Assembly: GCA_945864585.1 (NCBI GenBank)
Contig: CAMBCF010000022.1
Location: 1 to 51,555, forward strand
Reading direction: 5' to 3'
DNA: 51,555 bases
Source: Bordetella parapertussis
Lineage (GTDB): Bacteria; Pseudomonadota; Gammaproteobacteria; Burkholderiales; SG8-41
The notes under the pieces are model-generated. The model was not told the DNA's origin and did no database searches. It saw only the letters and a program-made list of their open reading frames with translations. This document shows positions 18,423-25,981 of the stretch, one piece after another. Position numbers and translations under genes: made by a program. How positions within the stretch are numbered: position 1 is the stretch's first letter; each line of letters starts with the position of its first letter.

Positions 18423-19426
18423 GCCGCGAGTTCCTCACTGTAAATCAGGTGCCGGCTGCGGTCCGCGAGTTCATGGAAAAATGCGTCCACAGCGTCTAGT
18501 TGTTCCTGGCAGGTTTCGAGCTGATTCATCGCATGACGAAACGCAGCCGAGCCGGCCAGCCCCTTGCTGTACCACGAGATATGCTTGCGCGCGACGCGCA
18601 CGCCGCGCTGCTCGCCGTAAAAACCGTAAAGATCATGCAGGTGCGCCAGCAGCACACGATGAATTTCGCACACCTCCGGCGGCGGCAGATGCGTGCCGGT
18701 GTCAAGAAAGTGATTGATTTCGCGAAACATCCACGGCCGGCCCTGCGCGGCGCGACCGATCATCACCGCATCGGCCTGCGTGTATGCGAGCACGTGCTTC
18801 ACTTGTTCGGGCGTGCTGATGTCGCCATTGGCGAGCACTGGAATTCCGATCGCGGACTTCACTTCGGCGATGGTGTCGTATTCGGCCTCGCCGCTAAAAC
18901 CACAGGCCCGGGTACGGCCGTGTATCGCCAGCGCCTGGATGCCGGATTGCTCTGCAATCTTTGCCACGGCAACGGCATTGCGGCTGCCTTGATCCCAGCC
19001 GGTGCGGATCTTCAGGGTAACCGGCACCGCAACAGCGCGCACCACGGCTTCGAGAATGCGCCGCACCAGCGGCTCGTCTTTCAGCAACGCGGAACCCGCC
19101 ATCACGTTGCACACCTTTTTTGCGGGGCAGCCCATGTTGATGTCGATGATCTGTGCGCCATGCTCGACATTGAAGCAGGCAGCATCTGCCAGCATTTGCG
19201 GGTCGGCGCCGGCAATCTGCACCGAAATTGGATCCACTTCGCCATCGTGATTGGCGCGGCGGAGGGTTTTTTCGGAGCCCCACAACAGCGAATTGCTCGC
19301 CACCATTTCGGAAACCGCCATGCCCGCGCCCATCTGCTTGCACAGTTGGCGGAACGGCCGGTCGGTGACGCCCGCCATCGGCGCCACCACCAGCCTGTTC
19401 TTTAATATGTGTTTGCCGATTTGCAC
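18419..19426 (-). CDS. dusB: tRNA-dihydrouridine synthase B
   Basis: FMN-dependent reduction of uridine to dihydrouridine in tRNA. The 335-residue product has LVVAPMAGVTDRPFRQLC, INMGCPAKKVCN with the catalytic Cys, LKIRTGWDQGSRNA, IHGRTRACGFSGEAEYD and VMIGRAAQGRPW. The frame is open to 19510, but GTG 19426 (VQIGKHILKNRLVVAPMAG) is the conserved N-terminus and has an AGG a few bases upstream. The 282-bp gap before it on the ubiH side holds no gene and probably contains the promoter for dusB-fis. Confidence 0.92.
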   Translation of the reverse strand: MQIGKHILKNRLVVAPMAGVTDRPFRQLCKQMGAGMAVSEMVASNSLLWGSEKTLRRANHDGEVDPISVQIAGADPQMLADAACFNVEHGAQIIDINMGCPAKKVCNVMAGSALLKDEPLVRRILEAVVRAVAVPVTLKIRTGWDQGSRNAVAVAKIAEQSGIQALAIHGRTRACGFSGEAEYDTIAEVKSAIGIPVLANGDISTPEQVKHVLAYTQADAVMIGRAAQGRPWMFREINHFLDTGTHLPPPEVCEIHRVLLAHLHDLYGFYGEQRGVRVARKHISWYSKGLAGSAAFRHAMNQLETCQEQLDAVDAFFHELADRSRHLIYSEELAA

Positions 19427-19708
19427 GCGCGCCTGGGGAAACGTAAAAAAGTTAACGAAAAATGGCTGAAGGAAAAGACGCGATTTTAATCCGGCGCGCA
19501 CGGCGTGCATAGGGGAAAGCGCAGGAAAAATGATTATTTTTTACGCCACTGCAGATTCGCCGGCGTGACGATGGCAGGGGCATATTTTCGCCGGTGAAAA
19601 CTCGTTGTAAAGCTAGGCACTTACCGGTATGTGTTCGCGCAAAACGTGCGTATATCACGCTAGCGGACTGGGCGCAGAGCACAAAGTGTGCGGCGGCGCG
19701 GCGGCGGC

Positions 19709-20911
19709 TCAGCCGCGTGTGCCGAAGATCATGCGTCGCGCGACAAGATTTTTGACGGGCGCGATGCAACCGAGCACAGTCATGCCCACGCCACGCGCGA
19801 CGGTTGCGGGAAAAAAATCATTTGAAAACAATCGCACCAGGCCATGTGTCGCCGCGATGCTGGCAATGCGGTCGATGCGGCGGCTGGCGCGATAGCGGCG
19901 CAGGGACGCGTTGTTAGTTAGCGCTTGCAGAGACAGTTTGCGCAAAAATTGCGCGAGTTCCCACGCGTCACGCAAACCGAGATTAAAGCCCTGTCCGGCC
20001 ACCGGATGCAACGTCTGCGCGGCGTTGCCTATGGTCACTACGGATAACGTATCTGAGGCCGAAGGTTCAGCGGCATAGCGCAAGGTGAGCGGGTAACACG
20101 CGCGCTGCGTCACGCTGTTGAAATCGCCGAGACGCCCGCCGAAAGCATCACGCAACGCCGCGAGAAATGTTTTTGTAGCCGCGTTATTGAGTGCTTCCGC
20201 GCGCGCCGGTGGGAGCGTCCACACCAGCGCCATTTCTTCACCGAAGGGCAACAACGCCAGCGGACCCTCCGTTGTAAATCGCTCGTACGCCACGTGCTTA
20301 TGCGGCAACGTGGTGCTGACGCGCGCGGTGAGTGCGTGCTGCGCGTAGTCGATGATTTTAGGCGGCGCGAGCCCTGCGATATCGCCACCATCGGCAACCA
20401 CGACCAGCCGCGCCGACAGCGACGCAGGCGTGCCGTCAACCGTGTAGTCGATACGCTGGAATTCACCATCGCGGTGGAGCGCAGTGGCGCGTGCGCGCGC
20501 ACGATAGTCGCCGCCATAGCGGGCGTATGCGGTTTCTGCCAGCGCATGGAAAAGTTCATTGTAATCAACAACATAACCTAATGCCGGCAGATCCATATCG
20601 ACGGCGCTGATGGCCGCGCGTCCAAAGCCGCCGCGCTGCGACACATGAATGTTTTTGATCGCCGTGGGATTCAAGCCGCGCCAGACGCCGAGGCGTTCGA
20701 GCAGCAATCTGCTGCCGTGCGATAACGCGATCGGACGCGGATCATCTGCGTCAGTGCTAACTTTGGCGCGTGCTTCGAGCACGATCACGCGCAAATGGCT
20801 GTCACCGGCGTCGCTGCCGCCATCGTAATTACGCAGCGCGAGCGCCAGCGCGGCGCCAACGGGGCCGCCGCCGACGATGGCGATGTCGCAATCAACATGC
20901 GGCGCGCTCAT
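19709..20911 (-). CDS. ubiH: UbiH-type FAD-dependent hydroxylase of ubiquinone biosynthesis
   Basis: Aromatic-ring flavin monooxygenase of the UbiH/UbiF family, acting on an octaprenyl-phenol intermediate at the inner membrane. The 400-residue protein has the FAD-binding GGGPVGAALALAL at the N-terminus, the DDPRPIALSHGS signature, and the second FAD motif IGNAAQTLHPVAGQGFNLGL. Between UbiH, UbiF and UbiL the assignment rests on similarity and on the pepP neighbour, which is a conserved arrangement for ubiH. Its start is 5 nt after the pepP stop. Confidence 0.88.
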   Translation of the reverse strand: MSAPHVDCDIAIVGGGPVGAALALALRNYDGGSDAGDSHLRVIVLEARAKVSTDADDPRPIALSHGSRLLLERLGVWRGLNPTAIKNIHVSQRGGFGRAAISAVDMDLPALGYVVDYNELFHALAETAYARYGGDYRARARATALHRDGEFQRIDYTVDGTPASLSARLVVVADGGDIAGLAPPKIIDYAQHALTARVSTTLPHKHVAYERFTTEGPLALLPFGEEMALVWTLPPARAEALNNAATKTFLAALRDAFGGRLGDFNSVTQRACYPLTLRYAAEPSASDTLSVVTIGNAAQTLHPVAGQGFNLGLRDAWELAQFLRKLSLQALTNNASLRRYRASRRIDRIASIAATHGLVRLFSNDFFPATVARGVGMTVLGCIAPVKNLVARRMIFGTRG

Positions 20912-20916
20912 GGCCG

Positions 20917-22236
20917 TCAGTGCGCAGCCATCAGCGCTTCGATGTCACTCACGCTTTTGGGCGCAGCGGAAGTCAGAATCTCACAGCCGCTTTGCGTACT
21001 GTGTGTGCTTTGCGTAACCACCACATCGTCTTCAATGCGAACGCCGATGTTGGCAAATTCAGCGGGCACGCCTTCGGCCGCGCGTATGTAGCAACCGGGT
21101 TCGACAGTCAGCACCATGCCCGGCTGCAATACGCGCCATTGCCCGTCGCGCTTGTAGTCGCCGGCATCATGCACATCCAGCCCCAGCCAGTGACCGGTGC
21201 GATGCATGTAGAACTGGCGATAGGTTTCTTTATCGAGCACTTCGGCCAGACTGCCGCGCAGCAATTTTAAATCGATGAAGCCCTGTGCCAATACCGCTAC
21301 CGCGGCATCGTGCGGCGCGTTCCAGGCGTTACCGGGCTTGACTTCAACAATGGCGGCCGCCTGCGCCGCCAGCACCAACTCGTACACCGCCTTTTGCGGC
21401 CCGCTGAAACGGCCATTCACCGGAAAGGTGCGCGTGATGTCCGAAGCATAACCGTCGAGCTCACAGCCCGCATCGATCAGCAACAGGTCGCCGTCCTTCA
21501 GGGTGGCGTCGTTATTCACGTAGTGCAGCACGCAGGCGTTGGCGCCCGATGCAACGATTGAGGTATACGCGGGCGACTGCGCGCCCAGGCGCCGGAATTC
21601 ATGCAGCAGCTCGGCTTCGATCTGATATTCGGCAACACCGGCACGCGCGGCACGCATCGCACGCACGTGGGCGCCGGTGGAGATCATCGCGGCGCGGCGC
21701 ATGGTGTTCAATTCATCCGCATCCTTGATCAGGCGCAGGTCGTCGAGCAGCGTATGCACATCCGCAATATCGCGCGGCGCCGCCACACCGGTGCGTGCCC
21801 GCGAACGCACTTCATTCACCCAGCCCAGCACGCGCGCGTCCCACACGCTGTCGCCACCCAGATGCGCGTACACCACCGGCTGGTCGGCCAGCAGATCGGG
21901 CAGCACTTTGTCGAGCTGTTCGAAGGTGTAGGTTTCATCGAAGGCAAAGATTTCTTTCGCCGCCGCCGGGCCGTAACGAAACCCATCCCAGATTTCACGC
22001 TCTGCGTTTTTTTCTCTGCAAAACAACAGATGACGCGGTTTCTCGCCGGCCACTATCACAACCACGGCCTGCGGTTCGGTAAACCCGGTCAGATGATAAA
22101 AATAACTGTCGTATCGATACGGGTAATGCGCGTCGCGATTGCGCGCGCGCTCCGGTGCGGTGGGCACAATGGCCACGCCTTTGCCGATCAGTTGCGCCAA
22201 CTGCGCGCGGCGGTGGGTGTAGGGAGCGGTGTTCAT
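20917..22236 (-). CDS. pepP: Xaa-Pro aminopeptidase (aminopeptidase P)
   Basis: Cytosolic dimanganese peptidase that removes N-terminal residues before proline. The 439-residue product carries the ligands of the pita-bread fold: LLIDAGCELDGYASDIT (two Asp), HRTGHWLGLDVHD (His), LTVEPGCYI and IRIEDDVVV (Glu). ATG 22236 gives MNTAPYTHRRAQLAQLIGKG; the frame open to 22269 is not needed. Near the C-terminus the segment QSTHSTQ, encoded by a 9-bp repeat at 20989-21015, replaces the two or three residues normally found between the last ligand and GCEILT. The insertion is in a surface tail and should be tolerated. Confidence 0.95.
   Translation of the reverse strand: MNTAPYTHRRAQLAQLIGKGVAIVPTAPERARNRDAHYPYRYDSYFYHLTGFTEPQAVVVIVAGEKPRHLLFCREKNAEREIWDGFRYGPAAAKEIFAFDETYTFEQLDKVLPDLLADQPVVYAHLGGDSVWDARVLGWVNEVRSRARTGVAAPRDIADVHTLLDDLRLIKDADELNTMRRAAMISTGAHVRAMRAARAGVAEYQIEAELLHEFRRLGAQSPAYTSIVASGANACVLHYVNNDATLKDGDLLLIDAGCELDGYASDITRTFPVNGRFSGPQKAVYELVLAAQAAAIVEVKPGNAWNAPHDAAVAVLAQGFIDLKLLRGSLAEVLDKETYRQFYMHRTGHWLGLDVHDAGDYKRDGQWRVLQPGMVLTVEPGCYIRAAEGVPAEFANIGVRIEDDVVVTQSTHSTQSGCEILTSAAPKSVSDIEALMAAH
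20989..21015. repeat. Nine-bp tandem repeat inside pepP
   Basis: Three 9-bp units, GCTTTGCGT, ACTGTGTGT and GCTTTGCGT, lie in frame inside the 3' part of pepP. The unit length keeps the reading frame. Read on the plus strand it encodes repeated LCV tripeptides, a pattern I know from dispersed repeats in many environmental genomes. Confidence 0.7.
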
Positions 22237-22316
22237 GGCACGGTGATTATAGCGCCGGCGGCAGGACATACCTCTGTTTACGCAGAACGCGCGGATGCAA
22301 CCCTAAAAACGCAAAC

Positions 22317-22345
22317 TTGACTGACGATACAGAAATCTGTATCGT
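22317..22345 (+). promoter_or_regulatory. vapB promoter with perfect palindromic operator
   Basis: TTGACT (22317-22322) and TATCGT (22340-22345) are spaced by 17 bp. A perfect inverted repeat with 10-bp arms, ACGATACAGA (22324-22333) and TCTGTATCGT (22336-22345), covers the spacer and the -10 box, so a bound antitoxin would block polymerase. The expected transcription start falls at about 22352, the GTG start of the antitoxin. Confidence 0.75.
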
Positions 22346-22351
22346 TATGCT

Positions 22352-22597
22352 GTGAAAACCACTCTTAATATCAACGATTCCCTGCTTGCCAACGCCAAAG
22401 CGCTGGCCGCGCAACAGCGTACCAGCCTTACGCGATTGATCGAAGAAGGGTTGCAACTGCGTCTGCGATCTTCCCGTACCGTTACCAAGGCGAGCGAGCG
22501 GAAAATTCCCGTTTTCAAGGGGCGCGGCGGGCTGGTTGCGGGGCTGAACCCCAGCAGCAATAAAGCCATGCTGGATGCCGCTGACAATGACGCCTGA
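22352..22597 (+). CDS. vapB: VapB-type ribbon-helix-helix antitoxin
   Basis: An 81-residue antitoxin. The N-terminal half, KTTLNINDSLLANAKALAAQ and RTSLTRLIEEGLQLRL, is a ribbon-helix-helix of the kind found before PIN-domain toxins; the rest (VFKGRGGLVAGLNPSSNKAM) is the toxin-binding tail. It starts with GTG 22352 without a ribosome site and only 6 nt beyond the operator, so its mRNA may be leaderless. Its stop overlaps the toxin start. Confidence 0.82.
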   Translation: MKTTLNINDSLLANAKALAAQQRTSLTRLIEEGLQLRLRSSRTVTKASERKIPVFKGRGGLVAGLNPSSNKAMLDAADNDA

Positions 22598-23024
22598 CGT
22601 TAATGTATTGATTGCGGCGTCACGTAATGATCACCCTCACCACAAAACAGCGCGTAGCTGGCTAAGTGAGGCTATTGCAGCTTGTGCGGACGGCGCAAGC
22701 CTGAAGCTGATGCCTATGGTGATAGCCAGCTTCTTACGTCTGGTCACCAATTGCAGGATTTTTGTTCATCCCACGCCGGTGGTAAACGCAATGGCATTTT
22801 TGGATGCCCTCATGGCGGTGCCGGGCGTCGAGATGCCCGCGCTCGGCGCCGAGTGGCCTCTCTTGCGCCAACTCTGCCTCGAGCGAAAGCTGAGCGCAAA
22901 CGCGATTCCCGACGCGTGGCTCGCGGCAGTAGTGATTCAACTTGGCGAGCATTTGGTCACGTTCGACACTGATTTCAATGCGCTGCTTAGGCAGGCACAA
23001 GTGACGGTGCTTGTTTCTGACTAA
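22587..23024 (+). CDS. vapC: VapC-type PIN-domain toxin
   Basis: A 145-residue endoribonuclease toxin. PIN-domain acidic residues are visible: D4 in MTPDVNVLIAASR, the Asp of NAIPDAWLAAV, and the TFDTDFNAL motif near the C-terminus. It is a longer PIN subtype, with the H-P-H-H-x-T-A motif typical of TA-system VapC proteins. ATG 22587 overlaps the vapB stop; an ATG at 22575 is in frame but farther inside vapB. It appears intact, with no frameshift. Confidence 0.85.
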   Translation: MTPDVNVLIAASRNDHPHHKTARSWLSEAIAACADGASLKLMPMVIASFLRLVTNCRIFVHPTPVVNAMAFLDALMAVPGVEMPALGAEWPLLRQLCLERKLSANAIPDAWLAAVVIQLGEHLVTFDTDFNALLRQAQVTVLVSD

Positions 23025-23159
23025 CGCATCGACGACGGCGCCTTTGCACTCGACCCCTAGCCCGCCCTCCAAGCTTCCCATGTCGAGTTTGCTGATGCTG
23101 CGGGTGTGCTGCCATCGTTCAGTAAGGCACGAATAGGAACCACGAGGAGGATCACAGCC

Positions 23160-24134
23160 ATGCGCTCTGCCATTTTGTGCTCAGTCATTGCAACTGCAGT
23201 GCTCGCACCGCTATCGTCCGCTCATGCCCAGCCCGCTTCGACAGGCTCAGGACAGGCGTTTCCGGGCAAGATGATCCGCGTTGTCATTCCATTCCCGGTG
23301 GGTGGCAGCAGCGACGCCAATGGCCGTGTCATCGGCCCGCCGCTGTCCGAGCGCTGGAAGCAGCAGGTGATCATCGATCCGCGTCCGGGTGCTGCCACGG
23401 TGCTCGGCACCGATATCGTCGCCAAGAGTCCGCCCGACGGCCACACGCTGCTGATAAATTCCACGCAATTTTCTCAAGGGCCGGCGATGTGGGCGAAGCT
23501 GCCTTTTGACCCGCTAAGCGATATCGTGCCGATCACGCGCATCACGCGCTCGCCGCTGGCGATCGTTGCCCACCCGTCGCTGCCGGCAAAGAACATCGGT
23601 GAACTGGTATCGCTGGCGCGCGCGCGTCCAGGCGAGATCAATATGGCCAACGCCGGCACGTCTTTGCCGACCCATCTGTTCAACATGCTTGCAAAAGTGA
23701 AAATCGAGACCGTGCCTTACAAGGGCGCGGGGCCGATGATGATCGACGCCATGGGCGGGCACGTGCACCTCGCGATCGGGGCGGTCAGCTCGGTGCAGGC
23801 CGCGGTGCGCTCGGGCCGCGTGCGCATACTCGGCGTTACTTCACTCTCGGTGGCGTTTCCGCAAGCGCCGCTTATTCCAAAAGACGTGCCGGGATTCGAA
23901 GTCGCCGACACCTGGTTCGCGCTGTTCGCGCCGGGTGGCACACCGAAGGAACTGGTAATGCGCATCCGCGATGACGTCGCGGCGGTGCTGCGGATTCCCG
24001 AGGTGCGGCAGCGGCTGCTCGACATCGGGGGTGAACCGGTGGGCGAGCCGCCTGATGAATTCGCCGCACGCATCCGCAGCGAGATCACGCGCTGGAGGGA
24101 AGTAGCCGCCATCGCCGGCATCAAGCCGCAATAG
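23160..24134 (+). CDS. Bug-family (TctC-type) periplasmic solute-binding protein
   Basis: Second orphan periplasmic receptor of this family in the window, 324 residues. The signal peptide ends near SSAHA (residue 23). The mature start normally reads AQ-YPxKxIRVVIPF; here a nine-residue segment, PASTGSGQA, lies between the cleavage site and FPGKMIRVVIPFPVGG, encoded by a piece of a dispersed repeat. Later motifs are canonical: IDPRPGAATVLGTD, SPPDGHTLL, VPYKGAGPMMIDAMGG. GAGGAGG 9 nt upstream sets ATG 23160. No permease genes or regulator lie next to it, and the ligand is unknown. Confidence 0.9.
   Translation: MRSAILCSVIATAVLAPLSSAHAQPASTGSGQAFPGKMIRVVIPFPVGGSSDANGRVIGPPLSERWKQQVIIDPRPGAATVLGTDIVAKSPPDGHTLLINSTQFSQGPAMWAKLPFDPLSDIVPITRITRSPLAIVAHPSLPAKNIGELVSLARARPGEINMANAGTSLPTHLFNMLAKVKIETVPYKGAGPMMIDAMGGHVHLAIGAVSSVQAAVRSGRVRILGVTSLSVAFPQAPLIPKDVPGFEVADTWFALFAPGGTPKELVMRIRDDVAAVLRIPEVRQRLLDIGGEPVGEPPDEFAARIRSEITRWREVAAIAGIKPQ
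23236..23256. repeat. Dispersed-repeat fragment inside the Bug-family gene
   Basis: The 21 bp at 23236-23256 (core TTCGACAGGCTCAGG) match the core of a repeat common in many proteobacterial genomes, recognisable by the PEPVE peptide on the opposite strand. It is in frame just after the signal peptide. Confidence 0.65.
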
Positions 24135-24203
24135 CGGCGTCAAACCGGCGTGCTGCCGCTGCCAGCCCGTTCGCGGCCATGGAAATTGAACGGATAGCCT
24201 AGG

Positions 24204-24881
24204 TCAACCCGAACGCATTTGCGCATCCAGTTCCGCCAGTCGTTGCGGCGTTCCGATGTCGCGCCACTCGCCGCGGAAATATTCGCCGCTGACGCGGCCC
24301 CCGGCGATGGGCTGGGCAAGTAGCGCGGCCAGGCGCGCTTTTTCGCCGCGCGCGATGCCCGCAAACAGCGCCGGATGATATGCGCCAATGCCGCTAAAAG
24401 TGAGCCGCGTGCCTTGCGTTGTAACCACACCCTCACGCAAAGCAAAATCGCCTTGCGGATGATGATCGGGATTGTCGACCAGCACCAGATGCGCGGGATG
24501 CTGCGCGGTCAATGTCTGCGCGCGCTCGCGCAAACCTGCGAAATCGTAGTTGCTGTAAACGTCGCTGTTTACCACCAAAAATGGCTGCTCGTCTAATAGC
24601 GGCAGCGCCCACGCAATGCCGCCGGCCGTCTCCAACGCTTCCCGCTCAAACGAGTAGCGGATGTGCACACCAAATTTCGCGCCGTCACCCAGAGCGTGTT
24701 CGATCTGTTCGGCAAGATGCGAAATGTTAACCACCAGGTCTAGGATACCCGCTTGCTTGAGCTTCAAAATAGTCCATGAAATCAAATAATTACCGCCAAC
24801 GGGTAACAAGGGCTTGGGCACCGCGTCGGTAAGCGGACGCATGCGTTCGCCACGGCCAGCGGCGAGAATCATGGCTTTCAT
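24204..24881 (-). CDS. murU: N-acetylmuramate alpha-1-phosphate uridylyltransferase
   Basis: Nucleotidyltransferase that turns MurNAc-1-phosphate into UDP-MurNAc in cell-wall recycling. The 225-residue product starts MKAMILAAGRGERMRPLTDA and continues PKPLLPVGG; VNSDVYSNYD carries the metal-binding Asp. Its start overlaps the amgK stop by 1 nt (TGATG), and the amgK-murU pair is the known anhydromuropeptide salvage route that bypasses MurA, a source of intrinsic fosfomycin tolerance in species that have it. Confidence 0.93.
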   Translation of the reverse strand: MKAMILAAGRGERMRPLTDAVPKPLLPVGGNYLISWTILKLKQAGILDLVVNISHLAEQIEHALGDGAKFGVHIRYSFEREALETAGGIAWALPLLDEQPFLVVNSDVYSNYDFAGLRERAQTLTAQHPAHLVLVDNPDHHPQGDFALREGVVTTQGTRLTFSGIGAYHPALFAGIARGEKARLAALLAQPIAGGRVSGEYFRGEWRDIGTPQRLAELDAQMRSG

Positions 24882-25903
24882 CAGAACGTATACCCAATGC
24901 TATGTGCGCGGCCTTCGAGTTCATCCAGCAACTTCGCCAACGGCCCCAATTCTCGGTAACGCGCGCTCACGCGGCGCGCATAGTTGATAAAGCGCGGCGT
25001 GTCGGCCAGATAGTGCGGCTTGCCATCGCGATAGTTGATGCGCGCGAAGATGCCCAGCACTTTGATGTGGCGCTGCAAGCCCATCCATTCGAAATCACGC
25101 CAGAACGACCCAAAGTCGGCGTTCACCGGTAAATTTGCGGCTTTGGCGCGTTCCCAGTAGCGGATCACCCAATCGAGCTCGCGCGCTTCGGGCCAGCTCA
25201 CGAAGGCGTCGCGGAACAACGACGCCACGTCGTAGGTGATGGGGCCGTAGACGGCGTCCTGAAAATCCAGCACGCCGGGATTGGGCGTGGACAGCATGAG
25301 ATTGCGCGGCATGTAATCGCGATGCACAAACACCGAGGGCTGCGCCAGCGCGGCGTCGATCAGCAATTGAGATGTGGCTGCGAACACCTGCTGCTGCGCT
25401 TCGGTAAACGTGGTTTGTAGGTGTTTGCCCATATACCACTCGGGAAATAGATCGATCTCGCGCTGGAGCAAAGCCGCGTCATACGGGGGCAGCACGCCAG
25501 GCCGCGTGGCACACTGCCACTGGATCAACGCATCAATGGCGTCGCTGACCAGCGCATCGGGATTGTCGGCGGTAAAGCCGTTGAGATACGTGGTAGTGCC
25601 AAGGTCGCTGAGCAACAGAAAGCCGCGCTCAATATCCTGCGCCACCACCCGCGGCACGTTAATGCCTGCTTCGTGCATTAACGCGGCAACCTTTACAAAT
25701 GGGCGGCAGTCTTCCTGCGGCGGCGGCGCGTCCATCGCAATCCAGGTTGCGCTGTCCACGGTGACACGAAAATAACGCCGGAAACTCGCGTCCGCCGAAG
25801 CTGGTGCCAGTGTAAAGTCTTGCTTGAAGGTGCTTTGCGCCAGCCACGCGCGCAATTGCGCCAGTCGCGCATCGGTTCCGGCCAAAGCGTTTAAAGCGTT
25901 CAA
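24881..25903 (-). CDS. amgK: N-acetylmuramate/N-acetylglucosamine anomeric kinase
   Basis: Phosphorylates MurNAc and GlcNAc at C1 to feed MurU. The 340-residue protein has the aminoglycoside-phosphotransferase fold: SADASFRRYFRVT, the catalytic loop VFVHRDYMPRNLML (HxDxxxxN) and LDFQDAVYGPITYDVASLF with the metal-binding Asp. The likely start is TTG 25903, with AAGG 7 nt upstream; no early ATG exists. The first codons are part of a three-unit 9-bp repeat that encodes NAL repeats. It is divergent from lptD with 78 bp between starts. Confidence 0.92.
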   Translation of the reverse strand: MNALNALAGTDARLAQLRAWLAQSTFKQDFTLAPASADASFRRYFRVTVDSATWIAMDAPPPQEDCRPFVKVAALMHEAGINVPRVVAQDIERGFLLLSDLGTTTYLNGFTADNPDALVSDAIDALIQWQCATRPGVLPPYDAALLQREIDLFPEWYMGKHLQTTFTEAQQQVFAATSQLLIDAALAQPSVFVHRDYMPRNLMLSTPNPGVLDFQDAVYGPITYDVASLFRDAFVSWPEARELDWVIRYWERAKAANLPVNADFGSFWRDFEWMGLQRHIKVLGIFARINYRDGKPHYLADTPRFINYARRVSARYRELGPLAKLLDELEGRAHSIGYTF

Positions 25904-25909
25904 AGCGTT
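25883..25909. repeat. Nine-bp tandem repeat at the 5' end of amgK
   Basis: Three units, CAAAGCGTT, TAAAGCGTT and CAAAGCGTT, on the plus strand. Read on the minus strand they include the TTG start codon and encode the repeat NALNAL. The unit length keeps the frame, and the region is not conserved in the kinase family. Confidence 0.7.
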
Positions 25910-25981
25910 GCCTTATATCGGAATTTATGCGATTTTAGCACCTCGTTTTGCCACACCTTCTGGTCGGTCGCTTCATTACCC

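Noticed and set aside
19427-19708. Small gene in the ubiH-dusB gap
   Set aside because: Open frames here have no ribosome site or recognisable motif; the gap is better explained as promoter region and 5' leader.
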